A DNA stretch of 64,000 bases from Amoeboaphelidium protococcarum (GCA_023515745.1 JALECJ010000002.1:214333-278332); one strand, 5' to 3'; positions 12,973-26,148 are shown, numbered from the stretch's first letter. The notes: generated by a model from the sequence alone, not told the origin. Made by a program: numbers and translations.

Positions 12973-15114
12973 TCATTTATTAAGAGCAGTTTACTCAGGT
13001 ATAAAAGCGCATTCACGCGTAGTTTCAATCATTTGTGATAATTCTTGAGCGTCAACAATCATTGAAGTCGAGATTGCGTGACAATACTCAGCGGCGAGTG
13101 AGACATGAGAGGAGTGTTGTTAGCATGGCAGAATATCCCAGATACCGTCATCATCCGTCGACAATATGACAGGAATCTCCAGCTTCCCAAAGTTCTTGAT
13201 AATAGTATCTGATCTGGACATGATGGCAGAATCGTAAAAGTCGTTTAATAGATACTGATTGCTTGTCAAGTTGAGCTCGCATACAATCTTATACCTTCTC
13301 AGTATTTCTTATATGGCAATGCATGATGTTGATAGAAATGCAATTCCATGGCCGACGCGCAATCCACGGCAGACATCTTATGGAGATTCTGCTGGCTGTA
13401 TACCCAATTTCATAATCATGGATTCCAAAACAATCTATGTAATTTGCATGTGACGGTCATAATACTTTTAAAGATGCTGGCCAGTAATGATGCTAGAACT
13501 TCTGGGAATATATTCTCCACAATGAATACGGAATCCAAAAGACTTTCCAGCTACGCCATGTTGTGTAAAATACTTTGCCACCGAGATAAACCTGTCGTCG
13601 ACAAAAGCACAGTAAGGAGCTCCCTTCTCGTTACCTACCCAATCGAATCCAACTACCCATGAGAGTATGATGTTTCTTAAGCTATTCTTAGAGTCATGCA
13701 ATACATTTGAGAGTTGTTCCACTTGCTTGAATACTTTGGGATAGAGTGATGATGGAGCTTTTGCCAGTTTAAAAACTTCCATGTCTGATAGCTGCAGAAT
13801 CTGATGGACGGCATAATTCGCATAAATCAGAGGATCAAGAATATAATCAGATACAGACTAGGTACTTCTATTAAAGGAAGCCAAGAATTTAAGCACAAAA
13901 TCTCTTGGCTTATCATGATAGATCGATAGTCTCTAACGCCAGAAGGGCTTCTATGATGGAGCCTTCTCTTGAGGTGCATGAGACATTTTATTGGCGCTGC
14001 TCTTATTAGACACAGTTCTCTACCTCTTTCGGCTTCGTTCACTTGCATCTTTGCCAGTAGAGCTATCATCTCCATCACCACCATCGTCGCATGATGAGGT
14101 ATCATTTATCGGCTCTTTAATGGACTGGCTCTTACTAAAAGAATTGTTAAGCAAGTGGTGCCAAACATGTTCTCGAAGACAATCACCGATGCCCAATGAA
14201 AATTCTACGTACCGTACTCCAGCCTTGTCATAGTTGTGAACAACATGATTGAGTAATATTCCTAAAATCTCAAGCTTTTATTCATATATACAATCACGCA
14301 GCTTAAATCTACTATCAAATTCTGGAGTGAAATTGGATCTGATTTTAGTCTCTAAGAGCAGATTATGTTCATGGTCTACAATCTATAATCCATCTCCATC
14401 TAGAAAAGTGAATGCTGATCTAATCTATGACCTCAAGGATTAACAGTGAACGTTCTTATCATTAGATATCAGCTTTACCAGATCCGCATTCCGAATACCA
14501 TACTTTATGTACTAGAACTACTTCTCCCTTGAATTCAGGACTATGTACGGACGCATAATGTCCGCAAACTCCATCTCTAATGATATCAAAGCAGCTGAGA
14601 ACCGCTTCTCTAGTTCTGCCAATAGCTCCTCCACCTGCAATTCTTATAACTGTTGATCTTTAGCATCCCAGCTGTACTTGCTATGTATACCCAGAGCAGC
14701 TGCAAGAGCATCATACTTGTACACCACGTCGTCTGTGAACAATGTCCTCAAACAATCCCATAAAGTGCCACTTTTCAAATCTAGAATATCCTACGAGACT
14801 GAAACATCTAGGATTGATTCAGCTTGAGGTGTGCATTGTAATTTCCTTAGCAGCTCATCGATGGTGGTACCAATATTTAGCTGCTCTTTAAGTAGTCTAC
14901 CTAGTCGACGGCTGAGTTCTTTTACTGTCAATTAGTTCTAGTTTGGAGGCAAGCAGACAGACTTTGAATGCAACAAGTATGTACTCATAATCTGCCCGAC
15001 CCAAAAGTTGGCATTGCCCATACCAATTAGATGAGTGTGCAGATCATATAAAGACTTTCTATGGATTTTCTCATTAAGCAACTCTATCAATTGGCCTTTA
15101 TCATTATTATTCAT
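12973..15114 (-). CDS. Large adenosine-deaminase-superfamily protein
   Basis: Single exon, 713 residues. The amidohydrolase fold of adenosine/AMP deaminases is marked by YDLHTHLIGMGNANFW near residue 25 (the first metal-binding HxH), VVGFDWVGNEKGAP, FRIHCGEYI (position of the family HAGE motif), LRVGHGIAFL, CELNLTSNQYL and ILSTDDDGIWDIL. The metal ligands and the catalytic Glu and Asp positions are thus all present. The chain is about twice the length of classical adenosine deaminase because of an insert of about 400 residues between the first HxH motif and the rest; the second His motif reads HCGE instead of HAGE. The substrate cannot be predicted. It is the downstream neighbour of the MICAL-like gene on the same strand. 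Confidence 0.75.
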
Positions 15115-15511
15115 TGTGAGGCCGTGACTTTATTGTTGAGTTGAAACAATGACCAGCGCAGAGGAGTAAAACAAAGCGACTGTTTCGCGTGGAATGTTTA
15201 ATAACGAGTTTCTGTAAACCATTGGCATTTCGCAATATAATTTTTATTCACTACTAATCAAATATGGAATTTAGTTAAATTAACAATGGGTAGAATGTTT
15301 TGCATGAGCAAGTATACTCCGCGTATAAGTTCGTCAATATCGTAAAATATCATGACATTTAAAACTCTCTGGATAGAGAGGATAGAGAATTTTATTGATC
15401 TTTTAAAACGACAGACTTGGCTATCAAACGATCAACAGAATCACCAAACACTTTTTTTACAACATATAAATCACGCACGAAAAGGTCCAATGCTGGTCAT
15501 ATTAGTTAATT
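15115..15511. other. 397-bp spacer between two minus-strand genes
   Basis: Contains the presumed promoter of the deaminase-fold gene and the 3' end of the MICAL-like gene. AT-rich, no gene recognised; the 70-codon plus-strand frame at 15352-15564 overlaps the end of the MICAL-like gene and looks like chance. Confidence 0.4.
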
Positions 15512-17227
15512 TCAAAACTTTAACCCGTAAAAATCGAGATAACGTCCTGGCAGAGATGACTTGACAGCTTTGGATTCAACATCATGCATATGCACCGATT
15601 TTACTAAAGCTCCAGAGTAGCGAGTAATGGGATCCGCAGTCCACTTTTCACCTGGCTAGATTTAATCAACTGAGAAGACTTTCCAGTTTAATAGCTTGAA
15701 AGCAAAATTTCTTTCTTCAGCAATTTTATCTCTATCTTCGCCTGTTATCCATAGATGAGAGACCCACACAGCATCAAGAGCATTATGAAATCCTCTGTTA
15801 ATACCCAGCCCCTGAGGCCAAAAAGGATTTTACAAAGCATCACCGGCAGGACATATCAACGCGTGCTGACATTGATCACCATCCTGCGTAGAAGAATCAG
15901 TGAGCCACTAAAAAGAATCGACACATAAACCTTTACATGAGAAATCAAAGACTTATACACCATTTTTCTTGGCAAATTATGCATGGCTCGGTACTTTACA
16001 AGCATTGGCAATCTGACGCCCCATTATACGCAGCTAATCAAAGTTCATATTGTCTCCAGTCAGTGTTTCAGATACTTCGGATCTGATTTCATTTACAATC
16101 CCAAACTTATGTAAGGCTTTCAGATTTGTAGTTCCCGCTATAAAATGAGTGCTTCCACGCATATACTCCAAGTTCTCCAATTCAATGCCGGCAGTGTAGA
16201 GAGTACCAAGAACTGTTTACTTCCAATCAGCAGATGAGCGCCACACAATAAACTCGGGCAACTACTTTTCACCTGATGTAGAATGGTCTTTAGAAAATTC
16301 CAGATTGATAACAATCCCTATGGCCTCACCATATTTCGCCACTTTGCGATCAAAGCCAAGCCGCCTAATCAGCTTTGATGACTCGCCTTCAGCGACTATT
16401 AAGGCATCAAATTAATACTCCTCGGCTTTACTCAGTAAGTCCAATTACTCTACAGATAGCTAGGCTTTATCCTTGAAAACTGCGGAATCTTGCGACTCGG
16501 CTTTTTCATAAAAGTCAACTTTGGAAGATTATTGCAGACGAGAAGTGTCAGTTTCGGACGGCTTAAGAGCTAGTTCTTACAGGATAGACGAAGATTATCC
16601 TAAATACTTTCGTGCATTGTCAGATGGCAAAGTCCAAACTCTCCAGCCTTAATCTGCGGAATTACCCAGTTAAAGCGAGGGTCCCAGCACTCCGCATACT
16701 CCACGCCCGAGTTCGATATGAGCACCCAACAATAACGCAGCTTTCAGAAGTGCGACTTGAATATTTCTGGTGCCCAAATGTAATTATCCATGCTTCTAAA
16801 CTCCGCTAACGAAATAAGTGAGACCAAGGGAACCAAGATCGTCAAGAGTATTCTACCATGTTTTCAATATATTGTGTCTGGAACACTCTTGACGAAGTTC
16901 AATCAGTGTGACTTTATGACCAAGCAAAGCAGCCTCGACGCAAGCTCTCAATCCACACGGACCAGCTCCACTTATAACAATTGATTTCTTGGACTCTTTA
17001 ATTAATAGCTTGTTCAGCTGCAATCTTTTGTCCAGAACAGCAAAGACTTATTTGGCCTTGAATGGCAAATGTTTTAACAAAGAATCCCTGAATTATTCAT
17101 ACCCGTCATGCCGTGGATCTTTACCCAGCAAACTCTGAACTAGAAAAAAAGCTTCAATACATGGAAGTGAATCATCAGCAATAAGAAATGCCTAAAACGC
17201 ATCTTTGATCCTTGAATCTGAGCTCAT
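15512..17227 (-). CDS. MICAL-like flavin monooxygenase
   Basis: Single exon, 571 residues. The FAD-binding Rossmann motif is IVISGAGPCGLRACVEAALLG near residue 85, matching the GAGPCGLR of MICAL enzymes. The C-terminal FAD site reads GDALQNPFWPQGLGINRGFH followed by NALDAVWV, which is very close to the MICAL GDSLLEPFWPxGTGIARGF block. KTWQNTLDDLGSLGL and DFSCKG are further family positions. MICALs oxidise methionines of F-actin and so disassemble filaments. Here the chain ends after the monooxygenase region, with no CH or LIM domain. A class I myosin at 39 kb shows that actin biology is present. The link to actin oxidation is inferred from family resemblance only. Confidence 0.75.
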
Positions 17228-17470
17228 AATTGAATACAAAGCAGATTACGCAGGCACTTGGAACAACACTGAATCAATCAGAAACAATTGAAATTCTTGC
17301 GAGATATGATCAACGGCGATTTTGGAAGTTTCTTTGTTCGTGTGCAAGTTTCATACTTTATTTCAACGTGACTGCACTCAACATTAATCTTGGGGCTTCA
17401 TATGGCGACAATGACGATCACTTATTGGAGATCGTAGCTCTAATAACGCGGCTACTTTACTATTAGAGAC

Positions 17471-18427
17471 ATGTCTGTATTGAAGCCGTTTCATATTCAA
17501 CTAGAACTCAATGTTGACTCACGCGAAGCTGACTATATTTACTCTTGCATTTAGGAAGGTATTCATACTGATTGTATCTTTAACTGTGTAATTGAATTAT
17601 AAAAATTCTTAAGTTCTTGTTGTTGTAGAACTCAAGAATAGTAATACTAAGCCTACCATAACCGTGTTTAAAGGTACTTGCATCACTCTGAATAATTGCT
17701 TCGTGTCTGAGCTTCCACCTCTTGTTAGAATTGAAGGCTGTGCTAAATCTGGAAAGACTACATCAATGTAGGTTACCTAAATGAATGTACTTCAAATTTT
17801 ATCAATTGATCGAATGGGTGTAGACTTACAGTTACACATAGCTTCTTGTTGCAGTATTAGAATGGACGCGTACTTTGGCTGAATTGCGATAATTCGTTCT
17901 CTTTGATGAGGTTCGCGTAAATGGCTGATGCGAACAGTAAAGATGGCGAGACCGCGACAGAGAGAATGTATAGCCTGATGAAACGTGTGGAGTTGGTACA
18001 TATCTCAAACTGTACATAGTTGCTCGCATCTTTGCACTTGCTTAAATCATAAGGCATTAATAAGGAGGAATAACGAATAATGGTTATTGATGGACTGGAG
18101 GCTCTCTTTCGACCTCTTTTGCAAAAGTTTACCACAACTCAAATGGTGATTTAGGCGATGATACGAGATCTTCCGCAGCTTATTGGCAATAACATTTAAT
18201 GTTGTATCGTAAGTAGTAGACCGTTTGAAATGATTGGTAATCCTAAAAGTAATCGTAAACACTCACTCTCTATTGACCGTGGTGCTGCATCATTGTCCGC
18301 GTAGTGGCGCGATCTGTTTCATCTCAAGATTGATCTTTAGTATACTGACGATGATGGAGGTAGAAGCATGTACGTCAACAACTTGTAAAAGTCTTTTTAG
18401 ATCTCTAATTAAGGTGTTATCTTATGA
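17471..18427 (+). CDS. RAD51 paralogue, XRCC2-like
   Basis: Exons 17471-17558, 17629-17767 and 17842-18427 give 270 residues (human XRCC2 has 280). Introns are 70 and 74 bp and end TTGTAG and ACATAG. The Walker A motif GCAKSGKTTS is followed by FLLQYQNGRVLWLNCDNSFS, the Walker B strand IMVIDGLEALF, and the later strand QLIGNNIQCCIVSSRPFEM, ending in WRDLFHLKIDLQYT. This order and spacing fit the short RAD51 paralogues that act in homologous recombination; XRCC2 is the best match, but another paralogue such as RAD51D cannot be excluded. Three codons at most separate good acceptor choices in intron 2; the one given keeps the frame. Confidence 0.7.
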
Positions 18428-18814
18428 AATGATGATGATGATTTCTCTGGGCTCCAACTTTCTTGATGTTTAATATGAATGTCTTTTAGCATGGATATTT
18501 GCGAAATAGAGGTTGAGTGTGGAACTAAAGATGTTCTCGTTTCTCTATAAACTCAGATTATAAGTGCTTAAGTCAAATTTACTCACATACTAAACAGGTA
18601 TCATATTTTAGTTTGTAGACTTTAAACTTCTACTACTGTAATGACAATAATATAGAAACGTTTTCAACGCTTTGTTAATCAGACACGTCCCAGAACGCGC
18701 GCGGTTTTCGCCGATTCACTTGTTTCAAGTTTGTTGTTGCTAATTAATCGTAATTTCGAAATTTACAGTAACCATTTGCACTGACATTACTTGGTATTTT
18801 ATTTGGAAGATAAC
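18428..18814. other. 387-bp intergenic spacer
   Basis: Lies between the XRCC2-like gene and separase, both on the plus strand. An ATG at 18491 opens about 35 codons (MDICEIEVECGTKDVL) that could be an unplaced 3' exon or chance. Otherwise AT-rich with no recognisable feature. Confidence 0.3.
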
Positions 18815-21800
18815 ATGAAGAGTTAAAGTACTGAAATAAATAAGTAATTGCCTGTCTTGCTCTAAAGTGTAAAGAAGCTTCAATTTGATTCTCAGTTCTT
18901 CTCTAAATGTCGTGACTTTATTGCTAAAAGCCCTCAGTCTCCGTCGTCTGCTAAAGCCTTGAATGTTGCCAGTGTCAAGTTGCTTGCTGCTTTGTAGTAA
19001 GTACTAAAGTCTTAAGATGTGGTGCTGTCTATGGAATTATTAAAGTTGATGGACTAGCTACTCTATGTCATTTACACCACAATGAAATACTCTAGCTATG
19101 ATTCTGAGGATATATACAAATTGAACTATTAAGTCCTGAAAGTAGTTGTAGAGCGCGTTCCTGACGAATCTTTATGGCGTTTGGAGTAGAAAATGTTGTA
19201 AGATTTCATCTCAAGGATCAATTCTGACTTGGATTAGTCTACGGAAGATAAAGAGAATCAGAATGTTAAATCGCCATTTGTCATTACAAATACTAGTATA
19301 GACTTAAATTTAAAGATGTCCATCTATCTACTTGTTATCAAAGCACAGTATACTGCTGGATAGGATCAAGATATACTGAAATTCTGGTAGTCCTTAAGTT
19401 AAGGTCTGATATCTATTTTTGAAAGTTTTCATGAGTGTCGTGATAGGTACGCTACCTCATTCGTCCAATTACTGCTAAAGTCTGCTAGAAGAAGTAATAA
19501 TCTTTCTGTTTTGGATTACATTCCAGTCTTGAAATCAGTGTCACGGTTAAGCAGTCTCTCCTAAAATGGCATTCTAGTCAAGGCTGTTTTACAAATACTC
19601 TGCCATCTTTTTCAATAGTGTCCAGCAAAGTTAGCTGAAAGAAAGTTGAATGATATTAGTAGTCTCTTTGAAGATTTCTTACTCCTAGTCGATAATGAGA
19701 CTGGATAAGACTCTGAATTTGTGTAAATGCTGATAAGCGCGTATAACTCTTATTGCTTAAAGGTAACTTTTGATCAATTGGATTCCCTTGCGAAAGTCCT
19801 TTAAAAGTCGTCATTAACAAGTTATCTCAAACTCCTGATGTCTTTACTTATAGATTCTCATAAATTCTGTGCCAAGTCGACGCCGAAATACCTCAAATCT
19901 GGCACCTTTGCACTGCAATAGCTCTAATCATTGTCTTTGGATCGAGTGATAGACTAAGAAGCTGTTCTGCTTTGTCTTCAGAGTTCCTTACGATGCTTGG
20001 ATAAACGTGGCTGCAGTGATGCAAAAGCTTGCAGAGATTTTATTATAACGCTGGTTGATTTGGTGGGCGATACTCAGTCCAAGCATGTAGTTTTATCGTA
20101 TTTAATACTTATCAAATTTGCTGAGATTGGTGTAGTTTAAACTAGATGGAATAGAATAATTGACATATTCAAATATTTCAATCTTTTAGAAAAGTTGTCT
20201 GATGCGCTCTATAATTAGTTTGTGGTGTGTGTGCGGGGTCTCAAGGAAGCTGACGCGCAATAATTTTTAAGTCTCTCAATACTGAGTATTTGCGAAATTG
20301 GATAGTCCCTTAGTAGTTAATAAGAGCAAAAGCTATTAAAGCATTATGTGTTAATGTCCAAGTAAGTATCTGACCAATAAGAAGATTTGACCGATAGCTT
20401 CACATAGCTTTACATTAAAGCGAGCTCAATTCTGGCGTCGCAAGACAATCTAGTTGCACTGATAGAAACGTATCTGCTAAATGATATCGTCTCGATGTCC
20501 ATTGACAATAAATGTGACCAAGTGTTGCGGTTAGAAGTCGTTCTTTGTTACTTGCTAGGCGTGTAAAAGGAATACGCGGTAAGTATTTGCGAGCACATGA
20601 TAAATCTGCAGCGTTTGGACGTCTGCTGGGGAATGTACTAACCCGTTTTGGATAATGATTCTGAAGGCTATCTAGCATTAAAAGAATCCCTTCTATTGGA
20701 AGATCCGGAAGATCCTACTGATTTGCTTTTGGCTAATGCTCTTTTGGTTCGTTGTAAGCTGCCTGATGACCATCAACCCAATACCGTAGCTTTTAGTATA
20801 GACGTCCTCAGGAAGATTGAATCATTTACGCTGTAATATCTTTTGGCTAGGAATCTGTTCAATGCGTGTCTATCCGCTGGCTTGATTGAATAGAGTTTGA
20901 GCTGCCTTTAGATTATGAAAGAGTTGAAATCGTCTGATTTTATCGCGATGCAGGTTTGGTGGCTAAATTTGAAGAATAGATTTCTTGATAGGTAGTGTTT
21001 GGAATATAGAACTAGTTCTGTGCACCTGCTTTCTTTAAAAAGCCTAACTGCTATCATGGATGGCGACTTAGATGCCAGTGATTCGGCGTATAATGAAGCT
21101 GGTTTGATTTATGAAGCATTGCCAAGTAAGAGTAAGTACCTTGCTCAAGTATTTTGCTTGATGTTCAAGTCCTTCGCTTCCTTTTACATTGGATTGTTGG
21201 GAGCTGCAATGGATGAATGTAAATCTGCAATGTAACTCATCCGGTCTATGCTGCAACATCCTGTTATTGTGGAGCATTGGATTAAAGTCACTGACTTGAC
21301 ATATCTTCAGTACGGCCTATGTGAGGTTTATTTATGGAGATGTTTTTTGTTGGTGACGATCGGATCTAATTTGGAAGCTGAATATCACCTTGGAAAATGT
21401 TTGGAGCTTTGTAAGTCTTTCCAGTTTACTGCTCTATCCACCATTTGTGATTACATGCTACAACTACTATTGATACAATGTGGCAAATCATAGAACGAGC
21501 TTATCTTGGGTGAATTAAGATTAATGCAGTTTCATGCACCTTTGCCTATTTAGTAGAGAATGGTTTAGTATTTATCTAATCTGAGAAGTGACTCTAACTA
21601 ATGTGACTTGGTATCTTAATAGCTGCAAGATTACCATAATAGTCTTAGATCCAATTTGCTATTATTCAACTATCTCCGAGTGCACAGCAGTCTGTTTCTC
21701 CTCAAACTTCCAGCAAAGGTCAAGTTGAATAATGACAGCTTGATTTGCCAAGAGAAGATCTATCTAGAGTGGTTTTAATTGAAGAAAGACTTGTAAAAGT

Positions 21801-23593
21801 CTCGATATAATAATGGCACTAAGAGGTTCGGACTTGTATTTTCTGATACTTAAATTGGCACCAAGACTGACCTTGATGTATAAATTTTGCATGTATTCAA
21901 GTAGGCATTCATGATTTGCGAACCAGATGAGATCCAGAATCTTGGCTTTGAAATGCTACAAAGCATGCTATATCTTCATGAGAGCAATGAGATTTCATGG
22001 CAATCAATTTTCGAGATTATGCATTTTATGACTGGTATATCATACTGGAGAATGAAGTTTTAACAAATCTGCTCTCGTTTGAAAAAGGATGCTTCTCCTC
22101 TGTAATGGCCGTAACTAGATAGTGCTGCGAGCCTCGATCTTACTTCGGGTGATTAAGCATCATTACGACTATTTCAGAGTTATTAAGAAATGAAGTCTTT
22201 TGGTGTAAATATTCCTGCCGGCTGGGTGGTCTTATCTTGTGTGTATGATTCTGGACATTCTGTATTGTACATTTCATGCTGGATGGGACCGTAGAATTCG
22301 TTTCTATTTCATAGATAGATCAAGCCTGATGTGATGAAGAACATTCAGGACTAGTATCGAGAGGTAATGACTGCAAATGATAGACTTAATTCCAGCGGCA
22401 AGACTATGACGTCCAAACAGGACAAGATGTTGTGGTGGGACAAAAGAGAATAGCTTGACTTGAAATTGAAGGATTTGCTATGCCAAGTGTAAGAGCAGCT
22501 GTTTGGTTGCCTCTCTGGTGTTATAAGAAGAGCTGCCGACTCCGATATCCCTCAGCTTAAAAAGTTTAATGTCTAACTTACCAGTCTTTTTGCCAAGTTT
22601 GAAATTTCTCTGATTTCTGGAGAGGGATTCAATCTCATAAGTAGGCTTTGCTTTTAGATGCAGGACGATATTGACGATTTTATTCTGGACGATTTACTGC
22701 ATTTAGTACAGGCAATGCTACCTGCAAATAGCATTAAGGTGTTCTCATCGTAGAAGAAGATGTCCATGTTTAAGTAGTAATTGCGCTCCATACTGCCGCC
22801 TAGATAAATGGAATTTTGTCCATCTCATGAGCACGTAGTTTTAATTCTGGACAAATACCTTCTCTAACTGCCTATAGAATCTATGCCAATGTTTCGCCAG
22901 TAGTCCGTGAGCCGAGTTATTTCCATGCGACATTTACAAGACTTGTTGGAAATATCGCGCGATTTTGATAAGTGGTCATTGTCGCCATCCGACTCTGCAA
23001 TGCTATGCCAAAATCCAAAGTCTGCTTATGTTCTTAATCCATCTGGAGACCTGAAAGCTACTGAAGAACGCTTAAATCCTATACTGAGTTCGTCTTCTGA
23101 CTTGAATAGATTGGCCCACTTAAGTGACCATAGTATTGAAGAGTGTTTACGAGACAATCATCTGTATATGTATTTTGGTCATGGCAATGGCGATTCTTTT
23201 TATAAATCTCAGGCTTTGACTCATGTCACCTAGAGTGCAGTCGCGCTATTGTTTGGATGTAGCAGTGCTCGATTGAAAGATTATCGCTGCTTTGATCCCT
23301 ACGGTTCTGTAGTCGATTTCATAATGGCCAATTCTCCGCTAGTTGTCGGAAATCTATGGGATGTCACTGATAAAGAACTAGATAAGTTGAGTGTCCAAAT
23401 TCTTCTCAGAGCTGGAATTTTGAAGAATTCTGATATCAAAGGAACGTATTTTGAATCACTGTAAATGGAAGAGAACTGCCTAGTTGTGTCTATTACTCAG
23501 GCGGTCGCTTTATCAAGGGATCAGGTTCGACTACCGCACCTCACTGGCGCTTCAATGATTTGTTACGGTATCCCCGTCAAGTTTACTCATTGA
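18815..23593 (+). CDS. ESP1: Separase
   Basis: One uninterrupted frame of 1592 residues, with well over 60 TAA/TAG codons read as Gln and a TGA stop. The C-terminal caspase-like protease domain is clear: catalytic His in YMYFGHGNGDSFY (about residue 1456) and catalytic Cys in ALLFGCSSARLKDY (about 1482), then SPLVVGNLWDVTDKELDKL. Upstream are the separase-typical GWVVLSCVYDSGHSVLYISC and WWDKREQLDLKLKDLL. The long N-terminal part is an alpha-helical superhelix without strong sequence identity, as expected. Separase cleaves cohesin at anaphase onset. The absence of any intron in 4.8 kb contrasts with the split short genes nearby. Confidence 0.93.
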
Positions 23594-23741
23594 AACTCTC
23601 TCTATCAAATATAATCCATCCTCTTTCTCGTTACATCAAGAAATAAATTTCTGAATTGTCAACACTTTATTAGTAACTTATACCGCGCTTTTCTTCTTCG
23701 AGCTTCATTCAACTTCAATAAACTGTGATAAAATATAAAGT

Positions 23742-24778
23742 ATGGTAAATCTTGAAATTGGACGCGTTATAAGATTCCAAGACCACTGCCAATCTATCAT
23801 TATCAGTGATACTGTTCATTAAAGTGGTCACAGTCTTCTCATTAGCATGCTTTATTTGAGTAAATCCAGGTATGACATTCTGATTTACGAGCGATTTGAT
23901 TATCATGCGCAATTTTATAATTTTGTAGATTTTAGAATGTTGCATTATTTAGCTGTAGTGTCGGTCAGGCTTCAAAATTATATAATTCAGACGCTAATAC
24001 TATTGATATCTCTGAAAAGATTTATGATTTTGAGTCTATGAAGATAGCAATTCTATCACTAGTGAGTACAACTAAATCGCTGATCGTGATGGATTCCATA
24101 GATTTGCTTGCAGCTCTGCATGGTGTTCATAAGACTTACACTTTACTATGTGAATTCATTGCATATCAGAAAGTCGCGAATAAAGATAGTACTATAATCG
24201 CGCTGTGTCATCAAGATTGTATGCACATAAAAGACTATCAGACTGTATCGTTCGCGTTCAATTGTAAACTTGATGTCGTACCTGTGTACGATTTCGAGAA
24301 TGCTGAAGATAAAAGGATTGCCGCCCTGCTTGACTCTGCCAATGGTAATAGTACGTCGAGAAGCGCAAAGGATGAAAATTTTATGTTGAAGCTGAGAGAT
24401 TAAAGCCCGCACCACTATGGAATCAAGTCTTTATATAAAAAGTTTAATGGCAAAACTTATCGCGAGGAATCCATAGTTACTATGACTGGTAAGTCAAATA
24501 ACGCTATCAATATCGAGGATGCAAAATTGTTTATGAAAAAGTTGCATGATAAGTAAGATAATAGTAGTATATAACAGCAGACGCAATAAGATCCTTTAGA
24601 TGGGATGGAAGTTCCGTTTAATTTGGCTCTAACTGAAGATTAGAAGCGCCAGCGAGATCAAGTCAATCTGGCCTATTTGGACAGGCAGGACCCCTCACTT
24701 CCCGTTCCTCAGTTCCCCGTAATTGAATACATACCTGACTCTGCTGATGACTTTGACGATGAAGATCCTGATTTTTGA
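23742..24778 (+). CDS. ELP5: Elongator complex subunit 5
   Basis: Exons 23742-23924 and 23969-24778 give 330 residues (yeast Elp5 has 309). The 44-bp intron ends GTCAG, one of the few acceptors here without TGTAG. The core shows KSLIVMDSIDLLAAL, the RecA-like strand typical of Elp4-6. The C-terminal signature is strong: VPFNLALTEDQKRQRDQVNL, then YLDRQ and the acidic end DSADDFDDEDPDF, matching the Elp5 pattern TFNLxLTEKQRxxRxxVxLPY...DEEDPDDD. Elp4-Elp5-Elp6 form the ring of Elongator, which modifies wobble uridines of tRNA. That may matter in an organism that decodes UAA and UAG with tRNA-Gln. Confidence 0.82.
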
Positions 24779-24932
24779 ATATATTTACTCCACTATTTAC
24801 CGAACATTCGGCGCGTCTAAGTTTCATTTTTCGATTCGATTCTTCGCTGATCTTGGTCGCTTTGTGAATTTCTACTTCTTTCACCATATCTATATTTAAT
24901 TAAAAGCAGTCCTAGTATCATAGCGCAGAATC

Positions 24933-26148
24933 ATGTTAAAGTGTTTAAATAAAGGCTGCGGAAGAGAATTCAATGACAGCGATAACACTGATAATGCCTG
25001 CTCTTATCACTCTGGGCCACGTAAGTATCTTGTCCTTTTGATCATTACAAATTGAGAGATTATTACAATCACTCTTTATAAAATGTAGCCGTGTTTCATG
25101 AAGGACTTAAGGGCTGGCAATGCTGTAGTAAACGTGTGATTGAATTTGATGAATTTCTGTAGATTCCCGGCTGTACCACTGGTAGACATTAATCATCTGT
25201 TGATGATGATCAGGTAGAATCTTCATCTATAGATCAATCTAAGTCTAAAGTAGAGTAAAAGTCTGTTCATTCTGCATCTATTGAAAAGGAAAATGGCACT
25301 ACTGATTTGAATCTACAGTAGAAGCCATCATCAGTAAGTAGCGATGGCAAGACTGAAGTGTACGGCGTTGTATAATCACAATAAGGTGCTGAGTAAAATC
25401 CACTGTCTTCACCTACCGTCAAGTTGAGTAATGCCAACTTGGAATCCTAATAGTAGATTGAGCGAGATCCTGTTGACGCGATTATAAAAGATGGAATGAT
25501 ATGTAAGAGGAATGGGTGTGGATATGCGTACAAGGCGAATGATGAAGATTATCACTAGGCATCGAATAGAATTTGCCTCTTTCACCCTGGCGCGCCTGTA
25601 TTTCATGAAGGTTCTAAAGGATGGTCTTGCTGTTCTCGCAAGGTTCTTGAATTTGATGAATTCCTCAAGATCAAAGGATGCAAATAGGATCAGCATCTGT
25701 TTATTGGCAGTGCAGCGGATTAGTCTGGTGATAAATCATTGCTCAGTTAAAAAGAGGCCATCAATGTTAGACATGACTGGTTCCAATCTCCTCAATCAGT
25801 GACAGTGTCATTTTACGTGAAGAAGTTGATAAAGACACTGTGGATTGTCGCTTCTAGGACTAGAGATTGGAATTATAGTTTAAACATCCAGAGAATGGTG
25901 GTGTGTAGTAATTCAGTGCAGACTTATTCTAGCCTATTGTGGCCGCAGAGTGTTAATGTCGCGTCATGTCCACCAAGATTGAGGTTACACTGCGGAAAGC
26001 TAATGGTATATCATGGCCGCAGTTGGAGAAGACTGATGCTCCCATCACCACTTGGACCACTTTTGGTATCACTGGCCGTACTGGAACTGTTGGAAGTAAA
26101 GATATGCAGGTGTCTAATGACTCTCCACTGTTGGCGGTTAATAGATGA
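24933..26148 (+). CDS. CHORD/CS-domain protein, frameshifted
   Basis: Exon 24933-25020, intron 25021-25088 (GTAAGT...AATGTAG), exon from 25089. Two CHORD zinc-binding domains (starting KCLNKGCGREFND and CKRNGCGYAYKAN, each ending FHEGxKGWxCCS) are joined by a Gln/Ser-rich linker and followed by a CS domain. Inside the CS domain the frame breaks at about 25825: SVTVSFYVKK is in one frame, and VDKDTVDCRF plus the conserved MSTKIEVTLRKANG continue in another, as if one G were missing. Past the break the frame runs cleanly to TGA at 26146. CHORD proteins (RAR1, CHORDC1, melusin) are Hsp90/SGT1 co-chaperones. The break may be a sequencing error, a true mutation or recoding; read without correction the protein lacks a complete CS domain. 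Confidence 0.85.
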
